Below the pieces are notes generated by a model. It was not told where the DNA came from and made no database searches. It worked only from the letters and a program-made list of their open reading frames with translations. Below are positions 16,732 through 25,455 of a stretch of 64,000 bases of DNA, piece by piece. Location of the stretch: NCBI GenBank assembly GCA_011389935.1, contig JAABTJ010000003.1, forward strand, positions 1 to 64,000, read 5' to 3'. Position 1 is the stretch's first letter. The number at the start of each line of letters is the position of its first letter. The translations under genes were made by a program, and so were the position numbers. This DNA comes from Desulfobacteraceae bacterium. GTDB lineage: Bacteria > Desulfobacterota > Desulfobacteria > Desulfobacterales > Desulfosalsimonadaceae.

Positions 16732-17784
16732 ATGGCCAAAATAGATTTCGGCGGCACGGTTGAAGATGTCATCATGTCAGATGAATTCCCTCTGGATAAA
16801 GCCAGGGAAATCCTTAAAAAGGAAACAATTGCCGTACTCGGCTACGGCGTGCAGGGACCGGCCCAGGCGTTAAACCTGAGGGACAACGGCATCGATGTCA
16901 TCGTCGGCCAGCTCGAAGGCGACGAATACTGGGAAAAAGCCATAAAAGACGGATTCGTCCCCGGCGAAAGCCTCTTCCCCCTGGAAGAAGCGGCGAAAAA
17001 AGGGACCATTATTATGGAACTCCTCTCCGATGCCGGACAGGTGGCCACGTGGCCCAAAATCAAGGACTGCTTAAACGAAGGGGATGCGCTTTTCTTCTCC
17101 CACGGCTTTTCCATTGTTTATAAGGATCAGACCGGCGTGATCCCCCCCGAAAACGTGGACGTCATCCTGGTTGCCCCGAAAGGCTCCGGACGCAGCGTAC
17201 GGCAGAATTTTCTTGCGGGCAGCGGCATCAACTCCAGCTTCGCCGTATTTCAGGACTATACCGGACGCGCCAGGGAACGGACCCTTGCCCTTGGCATCGC
17301 CATCGGCTCCGGCTACCTGTTTCCGACCACTTTCGAAAAAGAAGTCTTCAGCGACCTCACCGGCGAACGCGGCGTTCTGATGGGCTGCCTGGCCGGTGTC
17401 ATGGAGGCCCAGTACAACGTGCTTCGCCAGCATGGCCACAGCCCCAGCGAAGCCTTTAACGAAACCGTGGAAGAGCTGACCCAGAGCCTCATCCGGCTGG
17501 TCGACGAAAACGGTATGGACTGGATGTTTTCCAATTGCAGCGCCACGGCGCAGCGGGGGGCCCTTGACTGGGCGCCGAAGTTCCGCGATGCCGTCAAGCC
17601 GCTTTTTGACGAGCTTTACGAATCCGTCGCATCGGGCAAGGAAACCGAGCGGGTCCTTACCGTAAACAGCGCACCGGATTACAAGGTGAAACTTGACAAG
17701 GAACTCGAGGCCATACGAAATTCGGAGATGTGGTCGGCCGGCGCGGCCGTTCGTGCTCTTCGCCCGGATCGGAGAAAGAAGTAG
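16732..17784 (+). CDS. ilvC: Ketol-acid reductoisomerase (class I)
   Basis: 350 residues, class I (short) form. It isomerises and reduces acetolactate or aceto-hydroxybutyrate with NADPH. The Rossmann nucleotide motif is VLGYGVQGPAQALNLRDNG, and the C-terminal knotted domain carries the Mg-binding acidic segments (SDLTGERGVLMG, and NETVEELTQSLIRL). The loop after beta-2 (VGQLEGDEYW) is unusual in lacking the two-serine/arginine pattern of typical NADPH enzymes, so cofactor preference may deviate. This is an observation only. It begins 18 bp after ilvN. Confidence 0.96.
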   Translation: MAKIDFGGTVEDVIMSDEFPLDKAREILKKETIAVLGYGVQGPAQALNLRDNGIDVIVGQLEGDEYWEKAIKDGFVPGESLFPLEEAAKKGTIIMELLSDAGQVATWPKIKDCLNEGDALFFSHGFSIVYKDQTGVIPPENVDVILVAPKGSGRSVRQNFLAGSGINSSFAVFQDYTGRARERTLALGIAIGSGYLFPTTFEKEVFSDLTGERGVLMGCLAGVMEAQYNVLRQHGHSPSEAFNETVEELTQSLIRLVDENGMDWMFSNCSATAQRGALDWAPKFRDAVKPLFDELYESVASGKETERVLTVNSAPDYKVKLDKELEAIRNSEMWSAGAAVRALRPDRRKK

Positions 17785-17917
17785 AAGCGGCGGACCCCTT
17801 GACGATCCCGCCTCAATACGGTTTTTCCGGTATCGGGGTCGGGGTCGGAAACGGGGTTGAATTCCGGTGACGGGACTTTTTCATTGTTCAATATTCATAT
17901 GAAACAGGTTGGAAAAA

Positions 17918-19522
17918 ATGGATTCAATTCAGTTCTACGATACCACGCTGCGGGACGGCACCCAGGGTGAAAAAATCAACTTCACCGCCAGCGACAAGCT
18001 CAAGGTCGCTCTGAAACTCGATTCTCTGGGCATCCACTACATCGAGGGGGGATGGCCGGGTGCCAGCAGCAAGGACTGGGAGTTTTTTCAGATGGCCGCC
18101 GGCCACCGGTTTGAAAATGCCCGGCTTACCGCTTTTGGCAGCACCCACAAGCACGGTATCCGGCCGGAAGAGGACCGGCATTTGAACGCGATTATTGAAA
18201 GCCGGGTGAGCGTGGGCACCATTTTCGGCAAAACATGGGACCTCCATGTTGAAAAAATTCTGGGGATCACCCTTGATGACAACCTGGCCATGATCCATGA
18301 CTCCGTAGCCTACCTCAAGGAAAATGAACTGGAAGTGCACTACGACGCCGAGCATTTTTTTGACGGCTACCTCGACAATCCCGATTACGCGGCAAAAACC
18401 GTGGAAGCCGCCGCCAGGGCCGGGGCCGATGCGATCGTGCTCTGCGACACCAACGGCGGCACCCTGCCCCATGACATCGAGCGAATGGTCGGTGAAATAC
18501 GCCCGGTTATCGAAGGGGCGGCACAGAAAACAATCCTTATCGGTATCCATTGTCACAACGATTCCAACCTTGCCGTTGCAAACAGTATCGCCGCCGTTCG
18601 CGCAGGCGCGCGCATTATCCAGGGCACGATAAACGGGTACGGGGAGCGTTGCGGCAACGCGGATTTGATGTCGCTGATTCCGATCATGAAATTGAAAATG
18701 GGATACCCCTGCATCAGCGATGAAAGCCTGAAAAACCTGCAGCGGGTATCGCTTTTCGTTTCCGAGACCGCCAACATGACGCCCGTAAACAGCCGGCCGT
18801 TTACGGGGAAAAGCGCATTCGCCCATAAGGGAGGCGTACACGTGCACGCCATCATGAAGGAACCGAGGGCGTACGAACACATGGAGCCGGAACTGGTCGG
18901 AAACCGTCGCCGCGTCCTGATCTCCGACATGGGGGGGAAAAGCAATATCGAATACAAGGCGAAAGAGCTCGGCATCCAGCTCGACAGCGCCGGCAGCAGC
19001 CACATTATATCCGAAATCAAACGGCTCGAACAGGACGGCTACCAGTTCGACGTCGCGGACGGATCCTTTAAAATCATCATGGAAAAACTCTCCAACCATT
19101 TCAAACCGCATTTTGAACTGGAGTCTTTCCGGGTAACCATTGAAAAGGACAAGGACCAGCCAGCCCATTCCCATGCCATGATTAAAATCAACGTGGACGG
19201 GGAAGAGGAAATTACCGCGGCCGAGGGGAACGGCCCGGTCAGCGCCCTTGACAATGCGCTCCGGAAGGCGCTGTACCACATTTATGAAGACATCCTCGGC
19301 CCCATTCACCTGGTCGATTTCAAGGTTCGCGTGATCGAAGGGCGGGAAGGGACGGCCGCCCGGGTACGGGTCCTTATCGATACGCGCGACGAAGACAGCA
19401 TATGGAGCACCATCGGGGTTTCCGAGGATATTATCGAAGCCAGCTGGCAGGCGCTCTCGGACAGTTTCCAGTATAAACTGGGCAAAATCAAAAGCGATCC
19501 GGCAAACGGGCTGAAATCATAA
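17918..19522 (+). CDS. cimA: Citramalate synthase
   Basis: 534 residues of the LeuA/homocitrate synthase superfamily, CimA-like. It condenses pyruvate with acetyl-CoA to (R)-citramalate, the first step of the threonine-independent route to 2-oxobutyrate. The catalytic barrel begins FYDTTLRDGTQGEKI (DGTQ where LeuA has DGEQ) and includes HCHNDSNLAVANS and the metal ligands near NGYGERCGNADL. The C-terminal regulatory domain (about 395-520) follows. I start at the ATG at 17918; an in-frame TTG three codons upstream is less likely. Placed between ilvC and leuA, it makes isoleucine precursors independent of threonine deaminase. Confidence 0.92.
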   Translation: MDSIQFYDTTLRDGTQGEKINFTASDKLKVALKLDSLGIHYIEGGWPGASSKDWEFFQMAAGHRFENARLTAFGSTHKHGIRPEEDRHLNAIIESRVSVGTIFGKTWDLHVEKILGITLDDNLAMIHDSVAYLKENELEVHYDAEHFFDGYLDNPDYAAKTVEAAARAGADAIVLCDTNGGTLPHDIERMVGEIRPVIEGAAQKTILIGIHCHNDSNLAVANSIAAVRAGARIIQGTINGYGERCGNADLMSLIPIMKLKMGYPCISDESLKNLQRVSLFVSETANMTPVNSRPFTGKSAFAHKGGVHVHAIMKEPRAYEHMEPELVGNRRRVLISDMGGKSNIEYKAKELGIQLDSAGSSHIISEIKRLEQDGYQFDVADGSFKIIMEKLSNHFKPHFELESFRVTIEKDKDQPAHSHAMIKINVDGEEEITAAEGNGPVSALDNALRKALYHIYEDILGPIHLVDFKVRVIEGREGTAARVRVLIDTRDEDSIWSTIGVSEDIIEASWQALSDSFQYKLGKIKSDPANGLKS

Positions 19523-19573
19523 ACACCTGCTTCACCAGGCAGCTGGATGTTCTTTCCATCGGGAGAAAGCGTC

Positions 19574-21112
19574 ATGAAAGAAAAAATTTACATATTCGAC
19601 ACGACCCTGCGCGACGGGGAACAATCCCCCGGCGCGAGTATGAATACGGCGGAAAAGCTGAGAATCGCCACCCACCTCGAAAAACTGGGCGTTGACGCCA
19701 TTGAGGCCGGTTTTCCGGCCGCTTCGGAGGGGGATTTCGAAGCAGTCAGCGAAATTGCACGAAAAATCGTCAACTCTGAAGTGGTTGCCCTGGCACGGGC
19801 TTCCGTGCACGATATCGACCGGGCATGGAACGCCGTATGCCATGCAAAACGGCCCAAAATCCATACGTTCCTGGCAACTTCCGATATCCACATGGAATAC
19901 AAACTCCAGATGAGCCGGGAGGAAGTCATCAAAACGGCCGTGGAAGCCGTAACGTATGCCGGCAATTTCACGGAGAACATCGAATTTTCCGCCGAAGACG
20001 GTTCCCGGAGCGACCCGGACTTTCTCTGCAAGGTTTTTGAAGCGGTGATCAACGCCGGGGCAAAAGTCGTTAACCTGCCGGATACCGTAGGCTATGCCGT
20101 TCCCCATGAATTTGGCAAGCTGGTCGAATACGTGATGAAAAACACGCCCAATATCGGCAAGGTTCGGTTGAGCGTCCATTGCCACAACGACCTGGGCCTG
20201 GCAACGGCCAACACCCTGGCCGCCATACACGCCGGGGCCCGCCAGGCGGAGGTCACCATCAACGGCATCGGCGAACGGGCGGGCAACACGTCCCTGGAAG
20301 AACTGGTAATGACGCTCAACACGCGCCCCAATTATCTGCCGGTGACCACGGGTATTGAAACGTCGCGCATTTACAGGGTGAGCCGCCTGGTTTCCATGAT
20401 CACGGGGATCATGATCCAACCGAACAAGGCCATCGTCGGCGCCAACGCCTTCGCCCATGAAGCCGGCATTCACCAGGACGGCCTGCTCAAAAACCCCATG
20501 ACCTATGAAATCATGAAGCCCGAAACCATCGGCCTGACGAGCAGCCGGATGGTCATGGGCAAGCACTCGGGCAAGCATGCCCTTCGCAAGCACCTGAAAA
20601 ACATGGGGTATGATCTTTCGGACGAAGAAGTTCGGCAGGTGTTTGAAAAATTCAAGGCGCTGTCAGACAAAAAGAAGGTGGTCCTGGACGAGGATATCGA
20701 GGCGCTTGTCAACGAACGCGTGCTCCGCACGGAAGACGTTTACGGCCTGAAGTATCTCCATGTCAGCTGCGGCACAACGGTGATGCCGGTCGCCACGGTC
20801 GTTTTATTGGCAAACGACCAGGAATACCGATGCACCGGCAGCGGCAACGGCCCCATTGACGCAGCTTTCAACGCCATTGCCGAACTGACGAAGACCAAGT
20901 CCGCCCTGCTCCGCTTTTCCGTAAGCGCCCTGACCGGGGGGACGGACGCCCAGGGGGAGGTTACGGTAAGGCTCAAGGAAGACGACCTGATCGCGCTGGG
21001 GCGGGGGGCCGATCCCGATATCATCACGGCAAGCGCCCTTGCCTACGTAAACGGGTTGAACCGCCTGGAATACCTGAAGCAGAATCCATCGAGGATTTCG
21101 GAGTCGTTGTAG
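19574..21112 (+). CDS. leuA: 2-Isopropylmalate synthase
   Basis: 512 residues. Condenses 2-oxoisovalerate with acetyl-CoA, committing carbon to leucine. The catalytic barrel has [29 protein letters not shown] and [14 protein letters not shown], followed by the LeuA dimerisation/leucine-binding domain near the C-terminus ([12 protein letters not shown], then [12 protein letters not shown]). GGGAGA precedes the ATG at 19574. It is the last gene of the operon and is followed by a clear terminator. leuB, leuC and leuD are not in the window, so the leucine branch must continue elsewhere. Confidence 0.96.
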   Translation: MKEKIYIFDTTLRDGEQSPGASMNTAEKLRIATHLEKLGVDAIEAGFPAASEGDFEAVSEIARKIVNSEVVALARASVHDIDRAWNAVCHAKRPKIHTFLATSDIHMEYKLQMSREEVIKTAVEAVTYAGNFTENIEFSAEDGSRSDPDFLCKVFEAVINAGAKVVNLPDTVGYAVPHEFGKLVEYVMKNTPNIGKVRLSVHCHNDLGLATANTLAAIHAGARQAEVTINGIGERAGNTSLEELVMTLNTRPNYLPVTTGIETSRIYRVSRLVSMITGIMIQPNKAIVGANAFAHEAGIHQDGLLKNPMTYEIMKPETIGLTSSRMVMGKHSGKHALRKHLKNMGYDLSDEEVRQVFEKFKALSDKKKVVLDEDIEALVNERVLRTEDVYGLKYLHVSCGTTVMPVATVVLLANDQEYRCTGSGNGPIDAAFNAIAELTKTKSALLRFSVSALTGGTDAQGEVTVRLKEDDLIALGRGADPDIITASALAYVNGLNRLEYLKQNPSRISESL

Positions 21113-21116
21113 TCGG

Positions 21117-21153
21117 CTGCCGGTTGCGGGGAAAAACCGGCAGGTATTTTTTT
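21117..21153 (+). terminator. Intrinsic terminator of the ilv-leu operon
   Basis: Arms CTGCCGGTT (21117-21125) and AACCGGCAG (21135-21143) form a 9-bp perfect stem, followed within three bases by seven T residues. It begins four bases after the leuA stop codon. The remaining 268 bp up to the pyrD stop show no gene or repeat. Confidence 0.88.
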
Positions 21154-21421
21154 CAGCCTTATTGGCCGTATTGGTGCGATGGACCCGGGATCGTGGTCAG
21201 CGTGATCAGCGTGGTCGGGCGGCAGGTCGGTGGGGGGTAATTCAAAAGCCGATTACGACAACGACAACGAAAAAAATCAGCAATGGACAATTCCCCCCGG
21301 AAGGCGAGTTTGCAGGGGGCCGCGGAACGAGCCTTATAGATATCCCAATCCCCCGCGGTTGCAACGGGTAATACCGGTCCGCCCCCATAGAAGAATTCAC
21401 CGTTGTTCTGTGGGGAGAGGG

Positions 21422-22363
21422 TCAATCAAGCGACAAGGTACCGGTGAGTTCCCGGATACACGAGATTTCGTGGCGCGCGAGGTAATCCGCCATGCCGTCG
21501 ATGATGTCAATGCAGGCCGAAGGGTTCACGAACGTCGCCGTCCCCACCTGAACGGCCGTTGCTCCGGCGATAATGAACTCCAGAGCGTCCGCGGCCGTCA
21601 TGATGCCCCCGATCCCGATAACGGGAATATCAACGGCCCGTGCGACCTCCCAGACCATGCGAAGCGCCACGGGTTTGATGGCGGGGCCGGACAGCCCGCC
21701 GGTGATATTCCCCAGCACGGGGCTCCGGGTTTCGGCATCGATGGCCATGCCGGTGATGGTATTGATCAAAGAAACCGCGTCCGCCCCGCTTGACGCCGCG
21801 CTTTGGGCAATCCCGGCCACGCTGGTGACATTGGGGGAAAGCTTGACGATAATGGTTTTGCCGGTCTGCTTTTTCACCGCCGCAACCACCTGGGCCGCCA
21901 TCTCCGGGTCAGTCCCGAAAGCGACGCCTCCTGCCTTCACGTTCGGGCATGAAATATTGACCTCAATGCCGTCGATGCCGTCGATGCCGTCGATCTTTTG
22001 GGCAAGCCGGGCATACTCGTCAACGCTTTTACCATAAATATTGGCGATCACCGGAGTGTTGAAGCCTTTTAAAACGGGCAGCTTCTCTTTCACGAACGCC
22101 TCGATACCGATATTTTCAAGACCGATGGCATTGAGCATGCCGCAGGCGGTTTCCGCAATCCGGGGGGGCGGATTCCCGGGGACCGGCTCAAGGGAAAGCC
22201 CCTTGACCACGATTCCTCCCAATTGGTTCAAATCCATGAGCCCGGAAAATTCAACGCCGTAGCCGAAGGTCCCGGATGCCGTCATCACCGGGTTTTTCAT
22301 TTGAATGGCGCCGATTTGAACGCACAGTGCCGATACATCCGTTGGTTGCGTTATTTGAACCAT
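21422..22363 (-). CDS. pyrD: Dihydroorotate dehydrogenase, class 1B catalytic subunit
   Basis: Oxidises dihydroorotate to orotate in pyrimidine synthesis. 313 residues. Family segments are NPVMTASGTFGYG, the active-site EVNISCPNVKAGG (Cys base of class 1B), IIVKLSPN, and GIGGIMTAADALEFI with GATAVQVGTA for FMN phosphate. The class 1B form normally pairs with the electron-transfer subunit PyrK, which is not adjacent here. A run of three 9-bp repeats encodes GIDGIDGID just before the active-site strand (see findings). The ATG at 22363 has AAGGTGA upstream. Confidence 0.95.
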   Translation of the reverse strand: MVQITQPTDVSALCVQIGAIQMKNPVMTASGTFGYGVEFSGLMDLNQLGGIVVKGLSLEPVPGNPPPRIAETACGMLNAIGLENIGIEAFVKEKLPVLKGFNTPVIANIYGKSVDEYARLAQKIDGIDGIDGIEVNISCPNVKAGGVAFGTDPEMAAQVVAAVKKQTGKTIIVKLSPNVTSVAGIAQSAASSGADAVSLINTITGMAIDAETRSPVLGNITGGLSGPAIKPVALRMVWEVARAVDIPVIGIGGIMTAADALEFIIAGATAVQVGTATFVNPSACIDIIDGMADYLARHEISCIRELTGTLSLD

Positions 22364-22581
22364 ACTGTCACCTTGCTTTGTGTTGGAAGGTGCCTGGTTG
22401 TCTGTGGCGATAACATGAAAAAACGGCGGCGGCATCGACGTGGGCGATACCGACAGCCGGCTTGTGAAGAAATGGTACCGGGCCGCCGTCCTTCAGCTTA
22501 CAACATACAACCGGCAACCCGCAATCCAAAAAACAAAAACGTCTTGACGAAAAGACGCCGTCAGCGTATTTGAAACATTTA

Positions 22582-23859
22582 ATGTCCAACCCGGAAAACA
22601 ATGCGAAACACATGATCCCCAACACGGAAAAACCATTGCGCATCTGCCTGCTCAGCTACCGGAGCAACCCCCACTGCGGCGGCCAGGGGGGATACGTCCG
22701 GAACCTGAGCCGGGCTTTGACGTCATTGGGGCACCGGGTGGACGTACTTTCCGGCCAGCCCTACCCGGAACTCTCCGACGGGGTGAACCTGATAAAAATT
22801 CCAAGCCTGGACCTGTACAATGCCGACAACCTTTTTCGGATACCGACAGCGGCAGAGCTTTCAGACATGACGAACCTCGTCGAATGGCTGGGCACCTCCA
22901 CCATGGGGTTTCCGGAGCCTTACACCTTCGGGCTTCGGTCCTGGCAGTACCTGAAAAAGCGGTTGGACCGCTACGATATCATCCATGACAACCAGAGCCT
23001 GTCCTACGGCCTGTGGGCCGTCAAACGCAAAATACCGACCATTGCCACGATCCACCATCCGATTACGGTCGACTGCGACATTGCCGTAAAAACCGAAGCC
23101 GCGTTCTGGCGCAAGCTCAAGCACCTCCGCTGGTACTCGTTTCTGGATATGCAGAAGCGCGTATCCCGGACGATCCCCCACTTCATCACGGTTTCCAGCT
23201 GCGCAAGAAAGGATATCTGCCGCGAGTTCAAGCTGCCGGAAAACCGCTTTTCCATCATACCCAACGGCATCAGCACGGATCTGTTCTATCCCTTTCCCGG
23301 CATCGAGCGGGAAAAAAACCGGATCATGGTGACAAACAGCGCAGACACCCCTTTAAAAGGCCTGCATTACCTGCTTTTTGCCATCGCTGAAATTGCAAAG
23401 ACCCGGGATATCCACTTGGTCGTCATCGGCAAACCGAAGAAAAACTCGATTGTGGCAAGGCGCATACGATCACTGGGCATCGGTCATCTGATCACCTTTA
23501 CGGGCCGCATCTCCCACGAGGAATTCGTCCGCCAATATGCCCGGGCCACCATGGCCGTCGTGCCGTCCATATACGAAGGGTTCGGCCTGCCCGCAGGGGA
23601 AGCAATGGCCTGCGGGGTCCCGCTCATCAGCACCACCGGCGGCGCGCTGCCGGAGGTGGTCGGTGATGCCGGCCTGCTGGTCCCCCCTGCGGACGCCCCG
23701 GCCCTGAAGGAGTCCATCGAAAAATTGCTGGATGACCCGGATCTTGCGGACGAACTCGGCAGGGCCGGCTACGAACGGGTGCAGAAGCACCTCACCTGGA
23801 ACGCCGCGGCCCAGAACACGGTGGCCGCCTACCGGAAGGTGATACGTGATTACCATTGA
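22582..23859 (+). CDS. Glycosyltransferase family 4
   Basis: 425 residues with the GT-B fold. The N-terminal domain opens RICLLSYRSNPHCGGQGGYVRNLSRAL, with the typical glycine-rich acceptor loop. The C-terminal GT4 domain has a PNGIST-F hinge, NSADTPLKGLHYLL and the EGFGLPAGEAMACGVPLISTTGGALPEV donor-binding motif with both glutamates of the EX7E pattern. It overlaps the following methyltransferase by 14 bp. The start is uncertain: ATG at 22582 or 22612, neither with a good ribosome-binding site. It probably acts in glycan or lipid glycosylation; the sugar and acceptor are unknown. Confidence 0.9.
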   Translation: MSNPENNAKHMIPNTEKPLRICLLSYRSNPHCGGQGGYVRNLSRALTSLGHRVDVLSGQPYPELSDGVNLIKIPSLDLYNADNLFRIPTAAELSDMTNLVEWLGTSTMGFPEPYTFGLRSWQYLKKRLDRYDIIHDNQSLSYGLWAVKRKIPTIATIHHPITVDCDIAVKTEAAFWRKLKHLRWYSFLDMQKRVSRTIPHFITVSSCARKDICREFKLPENRFSIIPNGISTDLFYPFPGIEREKNRIMVTNSADTPLKGLHYLLFAIAEIAKTRDIHLVVIGKPKKNSIVARRIRSLGIGHLITFTGRISHEEFVRQYARATMAVVPSIYEGFGLPAGEAMACGVPLISTTGGALPEVVGDAGLLVPPADAPALKESIEKLLDDPDLADELGRAGYERVQKHLTWNAAAQNTVAAYRKVIRDYH

Positions 23860-24553
23860 TTACAAGCGGCTGAATATATCCCCCGGCGACCGGATTCTCG
23901 ACATGGGATGCGGTCCCGGGCGGCATGTAAGCGGCGCATGCGCCGATTACGAAGCAAAGGTCGTCGGTGCGGATATCAATATCGAAGATTTGCTCGAGGC
24001 AAAAACCAATATCTTCGTACATGAAGCATACGGCGGTAAACTTCGGGGAAGCTGGGGCCTTTCAGCGGCGGACATCACCGCCCTCCCCTTTGCCGATCAT
24101 GCCTTTGACCACGTCATCTGTTCCGAGGTGCTGGAACACATCCCCGACGATCATAGCGCCGCCAAAGAGCTGAATCGGGTACTGAAACCCGGGGGAACCC
24201 TTACGCTCAGCGTACCGCGATTTTTCCCGGAAAAGATCTGCTGGACGCTCTCCCGCGCCTATTGCAATACCAGGGGGGGGCACATACGGATCTACAAAAA
24301 AAGCGAAATAGTCGTCCTTTTTGAAAGCCTCGGCCTTAAAAAACGATTTTCCCACCATGCGCACAGCATCCACACCCCCTACTGGTGGCTCAAGTGCCTC
24401 GTGGGGCCGGAAAACGACGCCGCCCTGCCCGTTGCTTTGTATAACCGGTTTTTGACCTGGGACATCATGAAAAAACCGAAATTGACCCGCAGCCTCGATT
24501 CGCTTTTCAATCCGGTGCTGGGCAAGAGCATTGTTGTCTATTTCAGAAAATGA
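23846..24553 (+). CDS. Class I SAM-dependent methyltransferase
   Basis: 235 residues, Methyltransf_11-like. SAM motif I is ILDMGCGPGRHV, motif II begins VVGADINIEDL, the post-motif reads ADITALPFADHAFDHVICSEVLEHI, and then LKPGGTLTLSVP. All SAM-binding elements are intact. The GTG start overlaps the end of the glycosyltransferase, with AAGGTG just upstream, so the two are translationally coupled. It may methylate a glycan or a lipid-linked product made by its partner. No specific substrate can be named. Confidence 0.9.
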   Translation: MITIDYKRLNISPGDRILDMGCGPGRHVSGACADYEAKVVGADINIEDLLEAKTNIFVHEAYGGKLRGSWGLSAADITALPFADHAFDHVICSEVLEHIPDDHSAAKELNRVLKPGGTLTLSVPRFFPEKICWTLSRAYCNTRGGHIRIYKKSEIVVLFESLGLKKRFSHHAHSIHTPYWWLKCLVGPENDAALPVALYNRFLTWDIMKKPKLTRSLDSLFNPVLGKSIVVYFRK

Positions 24554-24621
24554 TCCAGGGGATAGCATGCGCGGTACCGGGATGCTGTGCTGCCGGGCGC
24601 AATGGCATGAGGTAGTAAAAG

Positions 24622-24641
24622 GGGCACGGCGCGCCGTGCCC
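24622..24641. repeat. 20-bp perfect GC-rich palindrome
   Basis: GGGCACGGC-GC-GCCGTGCCC reads identically on both strands, within the 220-bp gap between the two methyltransferase genes. Its outer bases (GGGGCAC / GTGCCC) resemble the ends of the nested palindrome in repeat family 2. There is no T-run on either side, so a simple terminator is unlikely, although the two genes converge on it. Confidence 0.6.
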
Positions 24642-24773
24642 GTACAAGATAAGGAGGGGGCCGGCGGGAAAGCCCAAAAAGACGGGCACAGAGGCTACCG
24701 GAAACGGGGTAAGCCGAATGGTTTTGGGAAAAATATAAGATACGGGGATTTTTCAAGCGGGACGTGCGTTTTG

Positions 24774-25424
24774 TCAGAAATCCGGAAGGGTATCGGGCAT
24801 CCTGCCGCATTCGCGGCGCTGTAAAACGCCCAGCGTCCCGGTCATGGGCATCTCGTCGAAAAACCCGGACGCAATGGCCAGCCGGTAGATGTAATACGGT
24901 GCCTGCCCCCCCTCTTCCGGATTTTTGAATATGTCATGGATGAGCAGGTATCCGCCGGGAATGATATGCCGGGACCAGTTGCCGTAATCGGTAAAAGCGG
25001 CGTCATAGGTATGCCCGCCGTCGATAAAAACAAGGCCCAACGGCGTCGCCCACATGCGGGCCGCCACGGATGACCGGGTGACAAGGGGTACCACCGTATC
25101 CTCCAGCCCCCCCTTTGCCAGCGTTTTCCGGAAAAGGGGGAACGTATTCATGGATCCGGCAGCCATATCATATGTTTCCGGATCGAAATACCCTTCGCCG
25201 GGCTGCTGTTCTTCCGACCCCCGGTGATGGTCAATGGAAAACAGGATGCTGTTGTTCTTTCGACAGCCGGCACCGAGGTAAAGGGTGGACTTCCCGCAAT
25301 AGGAACCGATCTCCAGGCAGGGGGCTTTTCCGGACATTTCCGCCGCCAGCGCATAGAGGCGCATTCCCTCCTGCTTGTCCAGGAATCCCTTTACCGAATC
25401 AATTGTTGTTTCATCAATATTCAT
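24774..25424 (-). CDS. Class I SAM-dependent methyltransferase (Methyltransf_24 type)
   Basis: 216 residues. The glycine-rich motif reads CLEIGSYCGKSTLYLGAGC, followed by FSIDHHRGSEE, then LVFIDGGHTYDAAFTDYGNWSRHIIPGGYLLIHDI, the pattern of Methyltransf_24 proteins such as cephalosporin hydroxylase-like and polysaccharide-linked methyltransferases. The start at 25424 has AAAGG seven bases upstream; a longer frame to 25550 is unconserved. It is convergent with the glycosyltransferase-methyltransferase pair and lies 31 bp after ftsK on the same strand. Substrate unknown. Confidence 0.88.
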   Translation of the reverse strand: MNIDETTIDSVKGFLDKQEGMRLYALAAEMSGKAPCLEIGSYCGKSTLYLGAGCRKNNSILFSIDHHRGSEEQQPGEGYFDPETYDMAAGSMNTFPLFRKTLAKGGLEDTVVPLVTRSSVAARMWATPLGLVFIDGGHTYDAAFTDYGNWSRHIIPGGYLLIHDIFKNPEEGGQAPYYIYRLAIASGFFDEMPMTGTLGVLQRRECGRMPDTLPDF

Positions 25425-25455
25425 TGAGCGCCTTTCCCGGCACGTGCCCGCCCCG

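Noticed and set aside
17924-19309. 461-codon open frame antisense to cimA
   Set aside because: cimA motifs on the plus strand are complete, and the antisense frame has the same shadow character.
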